From Lophius americanus (lineage: Eukaryota; Chordata; Actinopteri; Lophiiformes; Lophiidae): DNA of 64,000 nucleotides. The notes under the pieces are model-generated. The model was not told where the DNA came from and ran no database searches. It saw only the letters and a list, made by a program, of their open reading frames with translations. The position numbers and the translations under genes are program-made. Location: assembly GCA_037951165.1 (NCBI GenBank), contig JBBDHG010000015.1, forward strand, positions 12,148,001 to 12,212,000. The letters are read 5' to 3'. This document shows, in pieces, positions 24,001 to 36,800 of the stretch; position 1 is the stretch's first letter; every line of letters starts with the position of its first letter.

Positions 24001-27000
24001 TTCCAGACATTATCATTTTAAAAGGGAATTTATGAACAAGTTTTCATTATTAGTATCTTAAGGGGGATTTTCTGGTTGAAAATGACTGGTTTAAGGTGAC
24101 CTATAAAGATTCTTCTGACGGTCAAATTGACTGCATTCAACCCTTATCTCATAGGTTAATCAGGTAAATGCAACAATCTTCAATCATAAGGTTATTAAGT
24201 TATCATTAGAAATCATTTTTTCTAATCCATTTCCTAATCATTAGACTAAACATCCGTTGTTTCCCCCCGTCTTGCATCATAGCCCAGTGAAATGTTTTAG
24301 TATATCCAAAAAAGGAAAAATAATGGTCATCACATACACTAATGAAAATGTTCCTTTTTGAAAATAACTGTGTTTCTGTTTTTAATTCAGGATTTTTTAA
24401 AGATGATGAACAATTGGGGGGATAAAATGCCTTTGGACTAGAGTGAATGGCAGAGCCCGGTATCGGTACTTAAAATTGTCCAGCACCAACTTACAATTAT
24501 TTGGTTGATGTTTTCTAGGAGCAAATTATTTTCAGTGTGTCATGTTGTCTCTTTTACTGTGAAAATCAGTGAAATGAAAAGCATCAGGAAATGAATCAAT
24601 ACAAAACTATAAAATATTGAGCGAGTGCCAACCTTTGCTAAGGGACAACAGTACCCAAGATAGATGTTATTGTGATATATTACAGTACACACAAATCTGT
24701 CCAATAATCTATTGGTTTATAGCAAAAATGGTCATTGTGTTCTATCTCGCAATGGCTAAGAAAACATTAGAATTGTGTCACATTGGCAAATTTGAATCTT
24801 TTTATAGGATATGCTAAAACTTGCCCCTTCCTTCTGATGAACAAACAGGCAAACCAAGTTAAAAACATAACCTCCTTTCGGAGGTAACAATTGATGCTTG
24901 AGTATAGGATTGTCCTTCCTTCAGGGAGCCAAATATTTGCCTGTGTCATCAGAAAGCGATAGTGGAAGAGGCTTCTAATAACACTGGTAGGGGAACGTGA
25001 AATGCGGCTATAAATATGAACCCTAAATTGTTTGCTTTGTCTTGGATAGAAACTATTCAGAGTTTAGAGAACCTATTTGAGGTCTTAATCATACAGAAAT
25101 TTACATTTTATTGGTTGTCTTAGATTTCTTTTCTTTTTTTAATACTGCATGCCTGAGGTGAAGAGCACATACATGGAGTCAGTTTTGTGTGTCTTAGACC
25201 TGAGTTAATTTGAGGTGTTCATAATTTCAGGTGTGCATAAGTGTAGTTATAGACGGAGTGACCCAAAATCTCTGCCCCCCACCAACCCTTCTGACTCCCC
25301 AGTGTCAGACCTTACCCCCCAGTGTTTTCCTCTGTTTTATCATAATATTGTCCAGATTTGATGTCATTACTTTTCTTGTTTTAACCGATCAACATATCAA
25401 AGTCGTAAAATGTTTAATTATGTGCCATTTAAGACCAGAAAAGGCCTCAAAAATTAAATTCACTGGTCCCCGCTCACCAGTTTTAACTCATAAAATTGTA
25501 ATCGTTCATAGCTTCAACAATTGTTTTAAGAAAGGTAACAATTGCAAGCATAATTAGGAAGTAAGCCACTGTTACTGAACAGTATTGACTAGGAGCTCTC
25601 AGTCTTCACTATTTACATCTGCTCACCTTTCCCTTCTCATACTAACCACCTTTTCCCTGCAGGGAGGTATCCGAGCCCAGCACTGCTACCATTACGGAGG
25701 TGGAGCCTGATTCAGAGAACTCACCTGCCGAGCAACCGCCCCCTGTGGTTGAGACAGAGAACAGTGAGGGTCGGCTGGAGGAGGTAAGGTCACTGGTAAA
25801 GTGGGAGTGCCCGGGGCTTCATTCTGTCTTACACTAACCTGCATCCTCACCTAGATAAAGCATGTATCGTTGGCAGAACAAGTAAAGAGGGGTCACTTAC
25901 AACTAACAAAACCCCATCGTTTGGTTCTGGTGCAGATTTTCCATTTGGACTTTTTGTATAGTGTGTACTGTCTATCCTTTTAATACATACTCTTAAGACC
26001 CTTTTAAAGCTCTTACATATTAGACATATAGAAATCCTCATAGGTGACCCAATAGGGGTTGAGTTGGATTTAGGTCCTCTGATATATGTGAACAAGCAAG
26101 TCCTTTCCATCTGTTTTAAATGCAGCTAATGTTTCATAATGACTCTTTCACTTTGATGATTTCCTACACACTTCCCTTTGTATAACTGGTCCGTGCCATG
26201 GATGTTTAAGGTGCAGTATGTAAAATTTAGTAGCATGCAGCATCAAAATTTTGTATTGCACATGTACAGATTAAACATCGGCTCTCCTATTGCCATCCAA
26301 GAGTCTACGGTGGCTTGCAAGTGTCAAAAAGATGTAACTAAGTAAGCTGTCAAGTGATTAACCTCCTTAAGATTGATTTAAATGAAAATACTATTTAGTT
26401 TTTTCCTACATATAAGACAATCATTCTTATTGTCTGTTCTGCATTCTGGTAGTGTTGTTGCGATGGCTTGAGGCTAAGGGTTGGAGTTCATATGTTATTA
26501 TTATGCACATTTCGAGTGAATTCTTTCCCAAACATCATGAAGACCTGGCTCATGAAACCGTTAAGATGTAAAATGGCGAGAAAGGAGCTATCTGCCCAGG
26601 GAATTCAACTTGACGGGCGACATAGTCACAGTGCGGAAATGATCATTCGCTCGGGAAGGGGAGAGGATGCTGTGAATATTCCCACCACAACCTTGGGGAA
26701 GTGGCGAGGTCCGAGTGGCTACACAGACCCCACTACATCTATCAATTTCTCAATGGTTGCACAAATTGAATCTCCATGTTTCGTTTTGCGGGAAGGTTTC
26801 ACATTTCGCTTTTTTTTTTATTACGCTCATTTTTATGATCCTCAATCTCACAAAACACAAAGCGTCATCCAGCAACAGCTTCTTCATCTACTTCCTTGTT
26901 TCAGCATCACAGCATATTTTTGCCACTTAGACTTAAATTTCAAGTAAAAAACGCGAAGAGACCTCTCTAGAACCAGTGCTTGGTTGTCTACTGAGGCTAC

Positions 27001-27780
27001 TGTACAAACGTGTTACCCTGTGGTGGTGGCCTCCAAAGAATAGGATCTGCTCCCTATTGAGATATAAAGGGCTTTTTCCAGAGTTATGTCGGGGGTTGAA
27101 ATGTTTCTACTGATAATAACACTTTTAAACAAAGCCACTATGAATATTGTATCCATTTAATCAAAGCGATACCCATTAATTTTACATACTGCACCTTTAG
27201 GTCTTGATGTTGCTGGAATGGAAGTGGTGTTGGTAACGTTGTATTCAATTTTGACAAAGAAAGTCCATCATCCTCATATCACTATTCATCTGTGTGTTTT
27301 TGAGAAAGAAAAACATTACTTAAAGCCTCTGACACACCAAGATGATTATTGATTACACTGTTTGACCCCTTTGTGGTCGACTGATCAGTCTGCCTTATTC
27401 AATTTAACGTTCTCTCCTTTGGTGTGTCAGGGTCTTCAGAGTTTCTGTATTGGACTTTCTTAAATACGTGATTACATATATTTGATGGTGAGCTGTTATG
27501 CATTTTCTTATTATCAGTATGTCCCTCTTTTTTGTAGTGGATTTATGGGTTTCGTTTTGTTTCCCCCTTGGATTTGCATGAACAATGGACCATCACAGTG
27601 TGTTTAGAGATGCATCAGGGCTTGTTTCTGCCATTTCTTTCACCCTGTTTCTATCCTCTCCTCCCTCAAATGCTCTTTTTACACTGCCTCTCTCTCTTTA
27701 TTCATCCTATCCCTATCTTTCCTTCTCTTTCTTCCCCCCTATTTTTTCTATCTATTTTCACTGTATATGATCATGAACAC

Positions 27781-27818
<38 letters not shown>

Positions 27819-30800
27819 ATATATATATATTTATGGTGTGATTATTGTTTAAAACCCCATTGATTGCTTTGTTATGAAGGTGCCCATGCCTCTTCCATTG
27901 CCCCTAACGGTACCTGCAGTGTACTACTTCTACCACCACCACCACCAACAACACCTCCACTCCTCCTACTCCTACAACTCCTGTCTCGCTATGCAAAAGT
28001 GCGCCGCTGGTACCTGAATTAGGCCCACAGTCTGCATCTTCATGGCACTGAGTAAAGCCTGGCCCTGCGAGGCTTCTGAATAACTCTGTAGTGGCATACT
28101 GAGTTCGAAAAAATGGAGCTGGCATCAGACCATCCCCGAAAGCCATGTTAACCAAAGCAGCACACAGCTTTCCCGGGAAGCTAGCCACTGGAGTTGGAAG
28201 CTGGCTCGCCCATCCAAATCGGACAGAACTGTACTTCGTTGTGAAGAGCTGATTAATGATGGGGCATGAAAAGGAAGGGTGGTTAATCTGTTCCATACCG
28301 CCTCTTCCTCTCTCAAGCTTTCCTATCTGGCTTTTTAAATACAAGCACAGTTTGATTGTTGCTAACATCCATGCTTCAGAAAGTTGTACAGAGAAAAGAC
28401 AGATCTCATCAGTGCTCCAGTTCTGCTTTCACTTCAACAACCCAGACTGCCCCCTGCTGGCGGGGTGCAGATAATGACATTGGACTCAGCACCCGGACAA
28501 AAACTCATCCAGTGATCAGGGATATGAGAATACATGTTCACTGTATCTGCTTTTAAACTTTTAACCACACTCCAACCGAGACACTCCACTTATCTGTTTG
28601 GAATTTATGATTGTGGGACTTTCATGTATGAGATATGAGAAGATACAGACTTCTGGCTCTAAAAAAGCTGGATCTGGAGGATCTTGCAAGTCTAACAAGC
28701 ATCTTCCTCTTAAATGTGACTGTCATCATTCAGTTGTTCACCGATTGATCATCTGCTACAACACTCTACATCGTCATTCCAAAGGGAACTGTTCCACTAT
28801 AATAGAGACTTTCATAGGACACAAAATGTGACTCACTTAATGCAACAAGAGTGTTTATAGGTGAACAGTGACAATGATCCACCTATAGTGAGTGAGACAC
28901 ACTCTTGGTGAACTTGTGTTTCAGTGGATGTTCACCTGGAGGTTATGACATCCTACCTGTGCTATGGACCTACCACATGGACAGCTGCAGTGGCTTTTTA
29001 TTTATCTCTACATCTCAGACTATAGCTGATGCCAACTGATCTTTTATTCCGACCACTTCTCTGGATTATAATTTCACAAAGACACAATTTTTCAGGATTA
29101 TTTCTTCCATCTGAAGAGACTTTTATATTTGTTGCCAATTTGCAAAAGAGAACCAAGAACTGTAAAGCAACATCCGTTGCTATGGAATCGAAAGGAACGG
29201 CCAAAACTTCCTAATACACTGCAACACTGCACAAGACAACCCCGATGTCACCCAGACATTTCAGATACCCCCCCAACTGTCACAAATTTTTACGGGCAGT
29301 ATGTTGTTGAATATGCACAACAGACAATTGAAGACAATAAATGAAAGCCTTATGAATGGATTTTAAAAAAAAATTAAACCATCAGGTGTACCGCACAGAT
29401 CAAAGGACCCTAACAACAGTATTTGTCAACCCTGGCTCCTTCAGAATCTATTTAAAGGCAATGTGAAGCACCTGGGTCTCCATAAGACTGAACCATGACT
29501 CTGATCAGCAATCAATAAAGAAACAACTTCCCCTTCCCCATTCAAGAAAAAAAGTCCAATCCAGTGATCAGTTCCTGCCTGGTGGCTAATCTACACTCAA
29601 ATCGAGGCCTGCCCTCACTCTTCTGCCTTCTCTGATTGGATCCTTGTTGCCTAGATACAGTGCACACTGTGTTGCGGTTGGGCCATAGTCGAGCCAGTAA
29701 GGATCAGGTGTCAAATGGTACCAGGAAATGACTTGTCACTATTCCTTGTACATTTTTCTTTTACCACTCCAGTTCATTTTTTTGTAACTAAGAGGAATCT
29801 ATTTTTGCCTCTTTGTAATTTATTGTTAATTTTTTATCTGTCCGGTGTACTGCAGTATTATTTTTAAATTTTACCACCAAGATGAGTATTAATACATTTG
29901 ATTTCCACTTCTGGTTTGTTGTAAATGTGACAAATCTTTCAAGGTGTGTTTAAACTGCAGTACTATTTCTGACAGATCTTGGAGGCTTCAGGCTTCTGTT
30001 CTCCACCTCTGCTCCACAGAACTTATCGGCACAAGCAGCATTGAAGAATGTCTGTCAACTTAATCATACACTAAGATGATAAACACAGTGACAGCCATAG
30101 GGCCACAAAAAAAATGCTAGTTAACTTGTTTTTGGTAAGAATATGGCTGTGAGTAAAGCATATGGTTCAGCCTCTCTGCTAAGTAATTTTGCAGCAGAGT
30201 AGGAAAACAATGTGATCCTCATCACTGATGGGCATAGTAGAATGTTTTCACCTCAGTCCCAGTAAAAGCCGCTGTTAAAGATGTAATTGATATAGGTCAT
30301 TATTGGTCATTATTAATGCAGTAAATTGCTCACATGTTTATCTCTGACTGTCTGTTGTGTCATACTTATAGTCAAAGAAAGAAAATGGTATTTGAAACTG
30401 TTTTAATATATGTAACTCATTACATATCAAATAACTTCATCAGTTCATCAAAAATTAACTAAATTATGAGCAGATACATTAAATTTGATTAAATTGTGGG
30501 GGTCTCATAATGTTTTTATCTTTAATTTTGCGGATTGTAAAAGTTGATCGACATTGTCATTTGCAAAATCTTGTTTCACTTACTCAGTTGTCACACTGTG
30601 CACTGTGCCCATTATGTCACTAATCCAGTATGGATTTACACCGAGGAAGGGTGAGTTAGCCAAAAGCATCTTATTTTTATGGCTATAATGAGCTGTGTTT
30701 GGACGTAGAAGTTGATATCATGCACTCAAGAGTGGTATAAAATCTCTAACAAGAAATATGTAAATCACCCCACCATCACCGGTTAAAAGGAATGGAATAC

Positions 30801-33800
30801 GAGTGTTGCAAAGTGACAGGATCTGCTCAGACACACTGACACGCATTTGGCTAATCCATTTTTCCTTTTTATTATCTGAATACACTGTTACACATTATCG
30901 CAACATTATAGAGTTTGACTTTCAGACAGACATACTCATGTCCTAATGGTGCATGATGTTGACTCTTAGTCTGTAAGAGTGTATCACACACTTGCACACA
31001 CAACCAAACAAGGACTTATCTCTGTGCCTTTGAGCAGAGGTGGGAGGCGGAAATTTGTCTGGAGGCTCTGTGTATCGACCAAGAACTTCTCCATAATGTG
31101 GTACAATTGGAGTTTGCAGTCCTGTTACTTAAACCCCCACCCGACCCCCTCCACTATTCCTGTTTCACCTCTTCTGTTGTCTGTTTGGGTCTGGATGCTT
31201 GTTTCTCATCACCCACACCCCCGGGGGTTCTGTATGTTCTGTCTGTCCCTATCTTTTCAGAGCTCCATTCCAAAGGCTTTTGCTGCTCGCAAGATATCCC
31301 TGCCCAGTGAGTATAACAGTTAAATAATTCGTCCTACGTGTAGGAGGAAAAAAGCGGAACAAGAACGAGGGGTGCACCACACTCTTTGCATTTAAAACCT
31401 TTCAAATGACCTCCAGAATATGACTTCAATACCTAAATATATCACTGTTTGATTTTGACTATGTATTTTAATAAATTGAAGGTGTTGCTCAAAAGATGAT
31501 CTGGCTCTTAGCAGGTTTTTTTAATGTTAATATTTACCAAATGGTTACCTTATTTTTCTAGCTGCCAACAAATACAAAGCATGTTCATTGTTTTTTTTAA
31601 GTAAAATACATTGAAAACAGCTTCACTGCTGAGAATCTTTCCTGAAATTGTTTGCACGTACTATTTATAAACTCTTAAAAATTATATTATTCACTGCCAA
31701 CCTTTGCAAAACAATTTTGATAAAGCATTTGAGCAATGATTTCTGATTTCATGCCAGGAACTTGCGGTAACCTTTCAGTGAAGTTCAGTTCAGTAGAAAA
31801 CGAAACACTCATGTTGGATTCTTTTTTCTGTCCCCTGTGACATTCTTTTTCTTCACTTCCTCAGCAGGCAGTAAGGTGTCTCCAGCCACCACAGATGGAG
31901 GCTCCGGAGATGGAGACACGGGAAGTGCAGCAGGGAGGAAGAGGCGTTGGGGCTCCAGCACATCGGTCACTGCTAAGAAACCATCCATCAGCATCACCAC
32001 TGACTCACTGAAGGTACAAACAGCGTCAAATCTGATTTGTGTCGACAATATTTAAGTTTTCTGAATTAGATTAATTTGCTATGGCCAGCTTAAAGTCTGT
32101 AGTGTCAGGTTGACAATTATTGGTCTGGTTACAGCTTCTCCACATCACAAGATTCCCCTCCAACTTTGTCTTTGCTTGAAAACTTAACTGTGGAATTTGA
32201 TAGTTCAAAATGCCGCAAATGAGCTGGGGGTCATTTAATTACAATAAAAGATTATTATTTACCAAAGTTAAATCTTTGTAAAATGACTGTCTAAAACCAG
32301 TACTAATATATCAGCTGGTATATCCTTCTTACTTCCCCAAGGAGGTAATGTTTTGGTCCTCTTATTGGTTTGTTTGTGAGCTGGATTTATTAGAGCATTT
32401 TTCGAGGAAAAACCCATAGTCCCACAGCAAATAAAATCCAAAAGCTAAATGTCTCTTCTTCTTCCTCATCTTTCGGTTGCTCCCTTTCAGGGTCACCATA
32501 GAGTATCACCTGTTTCCATTCATAGATCGGTACCCTGCTGGCTAACTGTACCAGTAACATTATTTGCTAAGCGGAGCGCCAACTGATTTAGTTTGGAAAT
32601 CCGTTTCGTGTTCCACATATGGATTTGGTATAGGATTTACGCCGGATGCCATCCCTATTCAAGCGGGCTTGGGACCGGCACTAGAAGCCAAATAAGGGTC
32701 ACCAGTGCGACCCCTATGTGGCTATGTTCCTAAGTCAGGATCTAAAGGTCATCATAATTGTAATACATTCAGAACTATCCCCACACAGTGGTTCAACTTG
32801 TAGATTTGCATAACATAGAAATGGCGGGACATATGCCTATCTTATATGCTCTATTCTCCATGTTTTTCATCTCCTCCCTCATCTCCTGTTTGCATCTCTG
32901 TCATGCAGTCGTTGATTCCAGACATCAAAGTGAACCAGGAGGCAGTGGTGGACCTACACCCAGAGGAGCTGCAATTGTCTGGGGACGAGGAGAACGTAGA
33001 CACCAACCAGGGTGAACAGGATAAAGGCCTAAAGATCCGACGCACTGTCACACAGGTCAGTTGAGGCCAATCAGATGACATACAATTTTGATGTTTAGGG
33101 AATGACAAAAATGGAAAAGCCAAACTAAGGAGACGACATTTCGGTAAATTGGTTGGATTTCTTACCCTATTGTTTTTTTATATCTGTAATTCTTTGCCAG
33201 GTCGTTCCATGTGAGAACCAGGAAAATGGACAAACAAATGAAGACGAAGATGGAGAGAAACCAGAAAAAGAAAAACAGCGCAGGATGTCTAGAGACAAAA
33301 GAAAGAATAGTGTTTGTGAGGAAGCCTTGGAAACACAGACAACTGTTAAGCTAGATGGTGAGGCAATCAAAGGTAACAGCTTCTCTGAAATGTTAGTGGG
33401 TTTCTAATAACTGTATCTTTAATCACAAATCTTTTTTTCTACCTACCCTCTTCCATCATCATGGCAGCACGCTTTTCTCTCTAAATTGCAGTCCTATCTG
33501 TTTCCTGCTCACAGTGTTCTCTTTTCTTAATCTCTCCTTAGTAACCCCCAGCGACAGTGTGGTGCGTCGCTCCATTAGTCAGCAGAAGTCTGGTGTTTCG
33601 GTAACCATCGACGACCCCGTCCGCACAACCAGGCAACCTTCGCCGCCTCACGGCAAAGTCTCAAATATAATCCATGTGACCAACTTGGTGGGTTTTAAAT
33701 AGTGTGTTTCACACAAGTTTTACACTGTCAAGTCTAAAACCGCTCTCATAAGAAAAATTATCTTAATCATAAGATTCTACTTTTGTTTTTGATCCAGTTA

Positions 33801-36800
33801 GACTAAGATTGTATGGAGAAAATTACTTCACCGAAAGAGATGGTATTTCTAAATGTACCCTTCAAGTTATACATGAATGAGGCAAATTATAAGCATACCA
33901 GTGGCAAAATGATCAACAGCATACCCATAATTAGAGTCAGGAACACTTACTCAGGTATTATAGAGTCTAGCTTTCAAATTCAGTTAGACGTAGACTGCAT
34001 GACTGAACAGACTATGACAAGACTAGACATTAGACTTGACTGACAGATTGGTTTTACTTGCAACACAGAAGGAGATTTAAAAGTTACTTATGATTTAAAG
34101 ACAGCATTTGTTCACCAAAATGCAGGGGTCTAAACAAAATAATTTGTCTGACTTGACTTACAGGAATGCTTGGGTGGGTTTCTGGGGGGGCAAAACATTT
34201 TTTTACTTTTAACTATATGGGAATACCACAACTACAGATTCTATATATGACTCCTTTTGGTTTCATTCAATGTATGTTGTAAAGCATCTAAAAGCATGAT
34301 GCATCATAAATGGGAAATCGTCGGAAGCGATTGTATAAAATTAATATTTGTTGTACAATTTGTAGTTTGTCAGTTGAAATAAAAAAATTGGGAACCCTGA
34401 TCTCCACTAAAATTGGCTCACTCTGAATTGTAGGGTTTATTTTCTCGTTTCAATAAAGCAGAAACCAGCAGGAATTTATTTTTCAGTATTTTTTCAAAGT
34501 ATAATGACCTATTATTAATTGCTTAACAAAATGGGTGTCCCAAAAGTAATTTTGATCCATACTCTGGGTAATGTAAAAGTCAATCAATTTTGGTCCAACC
34601 CTTTTTCTAGTTACAAAGATATTTTATTAGGAAATAACTTATCAATAACTCCTCAAAACCGAATGTAAAGAAATCAATAAAATTTCACACATTATTTGTA
34701 GGGGTCCTAAAGGTGTGTGTTTTTGTGATCGTTTCATTAGTTTGATTATTTTTAAGTTTTAAAGCACATATGAACTCATGCACCTTGAAGCCAATTTGCT
34801 CACATTCACCATCGTTAGATTATTGTCCATCAACGTCACCTCAACTGAGTTTTTCTCTTAATGGGGCCATTTGTGTCCTTGGAGACATTTATGATTTCCC
34901 CTGTTTTTGATCAAATCCGTCTTAAATGAGATTAAACCTTAATTGAACCATGCTTCTTGTGTATGCCATAGGTCCGACCCTTCACATTGGGCCAACTTAA
35001 AGAGCTTCTGAACAGGACGGGTAGCGTGGGGGAAGAGGGCTTCTGGATTGACAAGATCAAATCTCATTGCTTTGTCACAGTGAGTGCCAGCAACTAAGAA
35101 ATGTTTATAATGTGACACATATATGGTCTGTACAGCAGAGGCTTACATAAAGGAGTATTGGTAGAGGTTGACTTACACTGATTCTATTGGAGTCTCGTGC
35201 TTAGCAATTGTTTAAAACCCTCCCTAGATAATGCCTGTTTTCTTTTTCTCCAACAAATAGAGGACAGTGACAAAAATCATAAAAATGTTTCTATGGTCTA
35301 ATTGATTTTGCGCTATATATTTCTGCAACATTTTTCTTCTTTCGTCACAGTATTCCACAACAGAGGAGGCAGTTGCCTCTAGAGCTGCCCTCCATAAGGT
35401 CAAATGGCCTCTGAGCAATCCCAAGGTCCTCAATGTTGACTTCAGTTCACAGGATGAGGTAATAATACAGTCAATAGAATTGTATAGCATGAATGTTGAT
35501 GGAAGGGAAAAAGATTCCAGATTTTGTGCTTTTTTAAAATGTGGTTGGAAGTGTGTGTCCTTTTTCTTGTCAATTTCACATTATCTCATCAACACATCCC
35601 CACACAACTGAACAAAGCATGGCCATTCAATCTATCTATTTTATTTTATTTCTTTTTTTTTATCCAGCTGGATTTCCATAAAGGAATCCTCAAGCCAGAA
35701 AAAGCAAAGGACCAAGTCACACCGCCCAGTGGTCCTCAGATCCGACTGCCCCCTCTGATGCCTGAGCAAGATCGGGACAGGGAGAGGGACCGTGAAAGGG
35801 ATAGAGACAGGGACAAGGAGCAAGATCGGGAGCTGGAGCGGGCTATGGGAGGAGTGCGAGACTTGTGGGCGGAGCGGGAAAGAGAGATGCAGCGCCGCGA
35901 ACGAGCCCGTGGTGAACGGGAATGGGACCGCGACAAAATTAGGGAATTTGCCAAACCGGGAGAGGACGAACGGAGATCTCGATCCAGAGACAGGGAGCGG
36001 AGAAGGAGGGAGAGGGCCAAGAGCAAAGAGCGGAAGACTGATAAAAAGGGTAATGCATTTTCAAAAAAAGAAATAAGAGAAGTCAGGAGAATAAACTATA
36101 CTGTTGGAATAGACCCACTTGCCACAACATTAATAGTAGCTACCGGTTCTTAAGTCGTAGCTGACCGCTGTATATTAGCTGTTTATTGGGTCTGCAATAC
36201 TGTGTTCCTTTGTTGAATATCTTTAAACTCCGTTCAACAGAAACACTTAAAGTCATCAGTTTTTGTTTGAAGTAGTCAGCCATAGCATTACAAATGATAA
36301 CTGATATCCACGTTGTGGTTTATTAACATATGAAAAGGGGGGGATATTATGGAATCACCATCACGCTGCAGATCCTTCAAATGAACTTGATAATTACAAA
36401 ACAATTTCATGGATCATTTGCAAATTTCATACTCAGTCTATGTGTGTATGTATATTTCTGACTCTAGGGTTAGCTTTATCTTCAAAATTGTAATGCTGCA
36501 ATTTCTCAAGCTTTGGTCCCATTTAGTCCACATTTGGTGCCTATGTATCTAGTTTAGGCAGTTAATCTTCCCGTAGTTCATATTTTAAACACTTTTTTTT
36601 TTTTTTTTACGAATTGCTGTTATTGCAACATAGCTTCCTAGCGGTTGGTTCAATTTAGTCCATATATGGTGCAAATTAATAGGGGCAGGGAAATGTATTT
36701 GGTATACATCATAATTTACCCTAGTAGTTCATATTTTACACACGAGATATTTATTATTAAAACCAATTTTCCAAACACATGTCAGGAACTATGTCATGGA

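Noticed and set aside
26468..26947. 159-codon ORF inside the TIR element, considered as a transposase
   Set aside because: No catalytic motif, zinc finger or family resemblance; the element is too short for an autonomous transposon of the usual classes.
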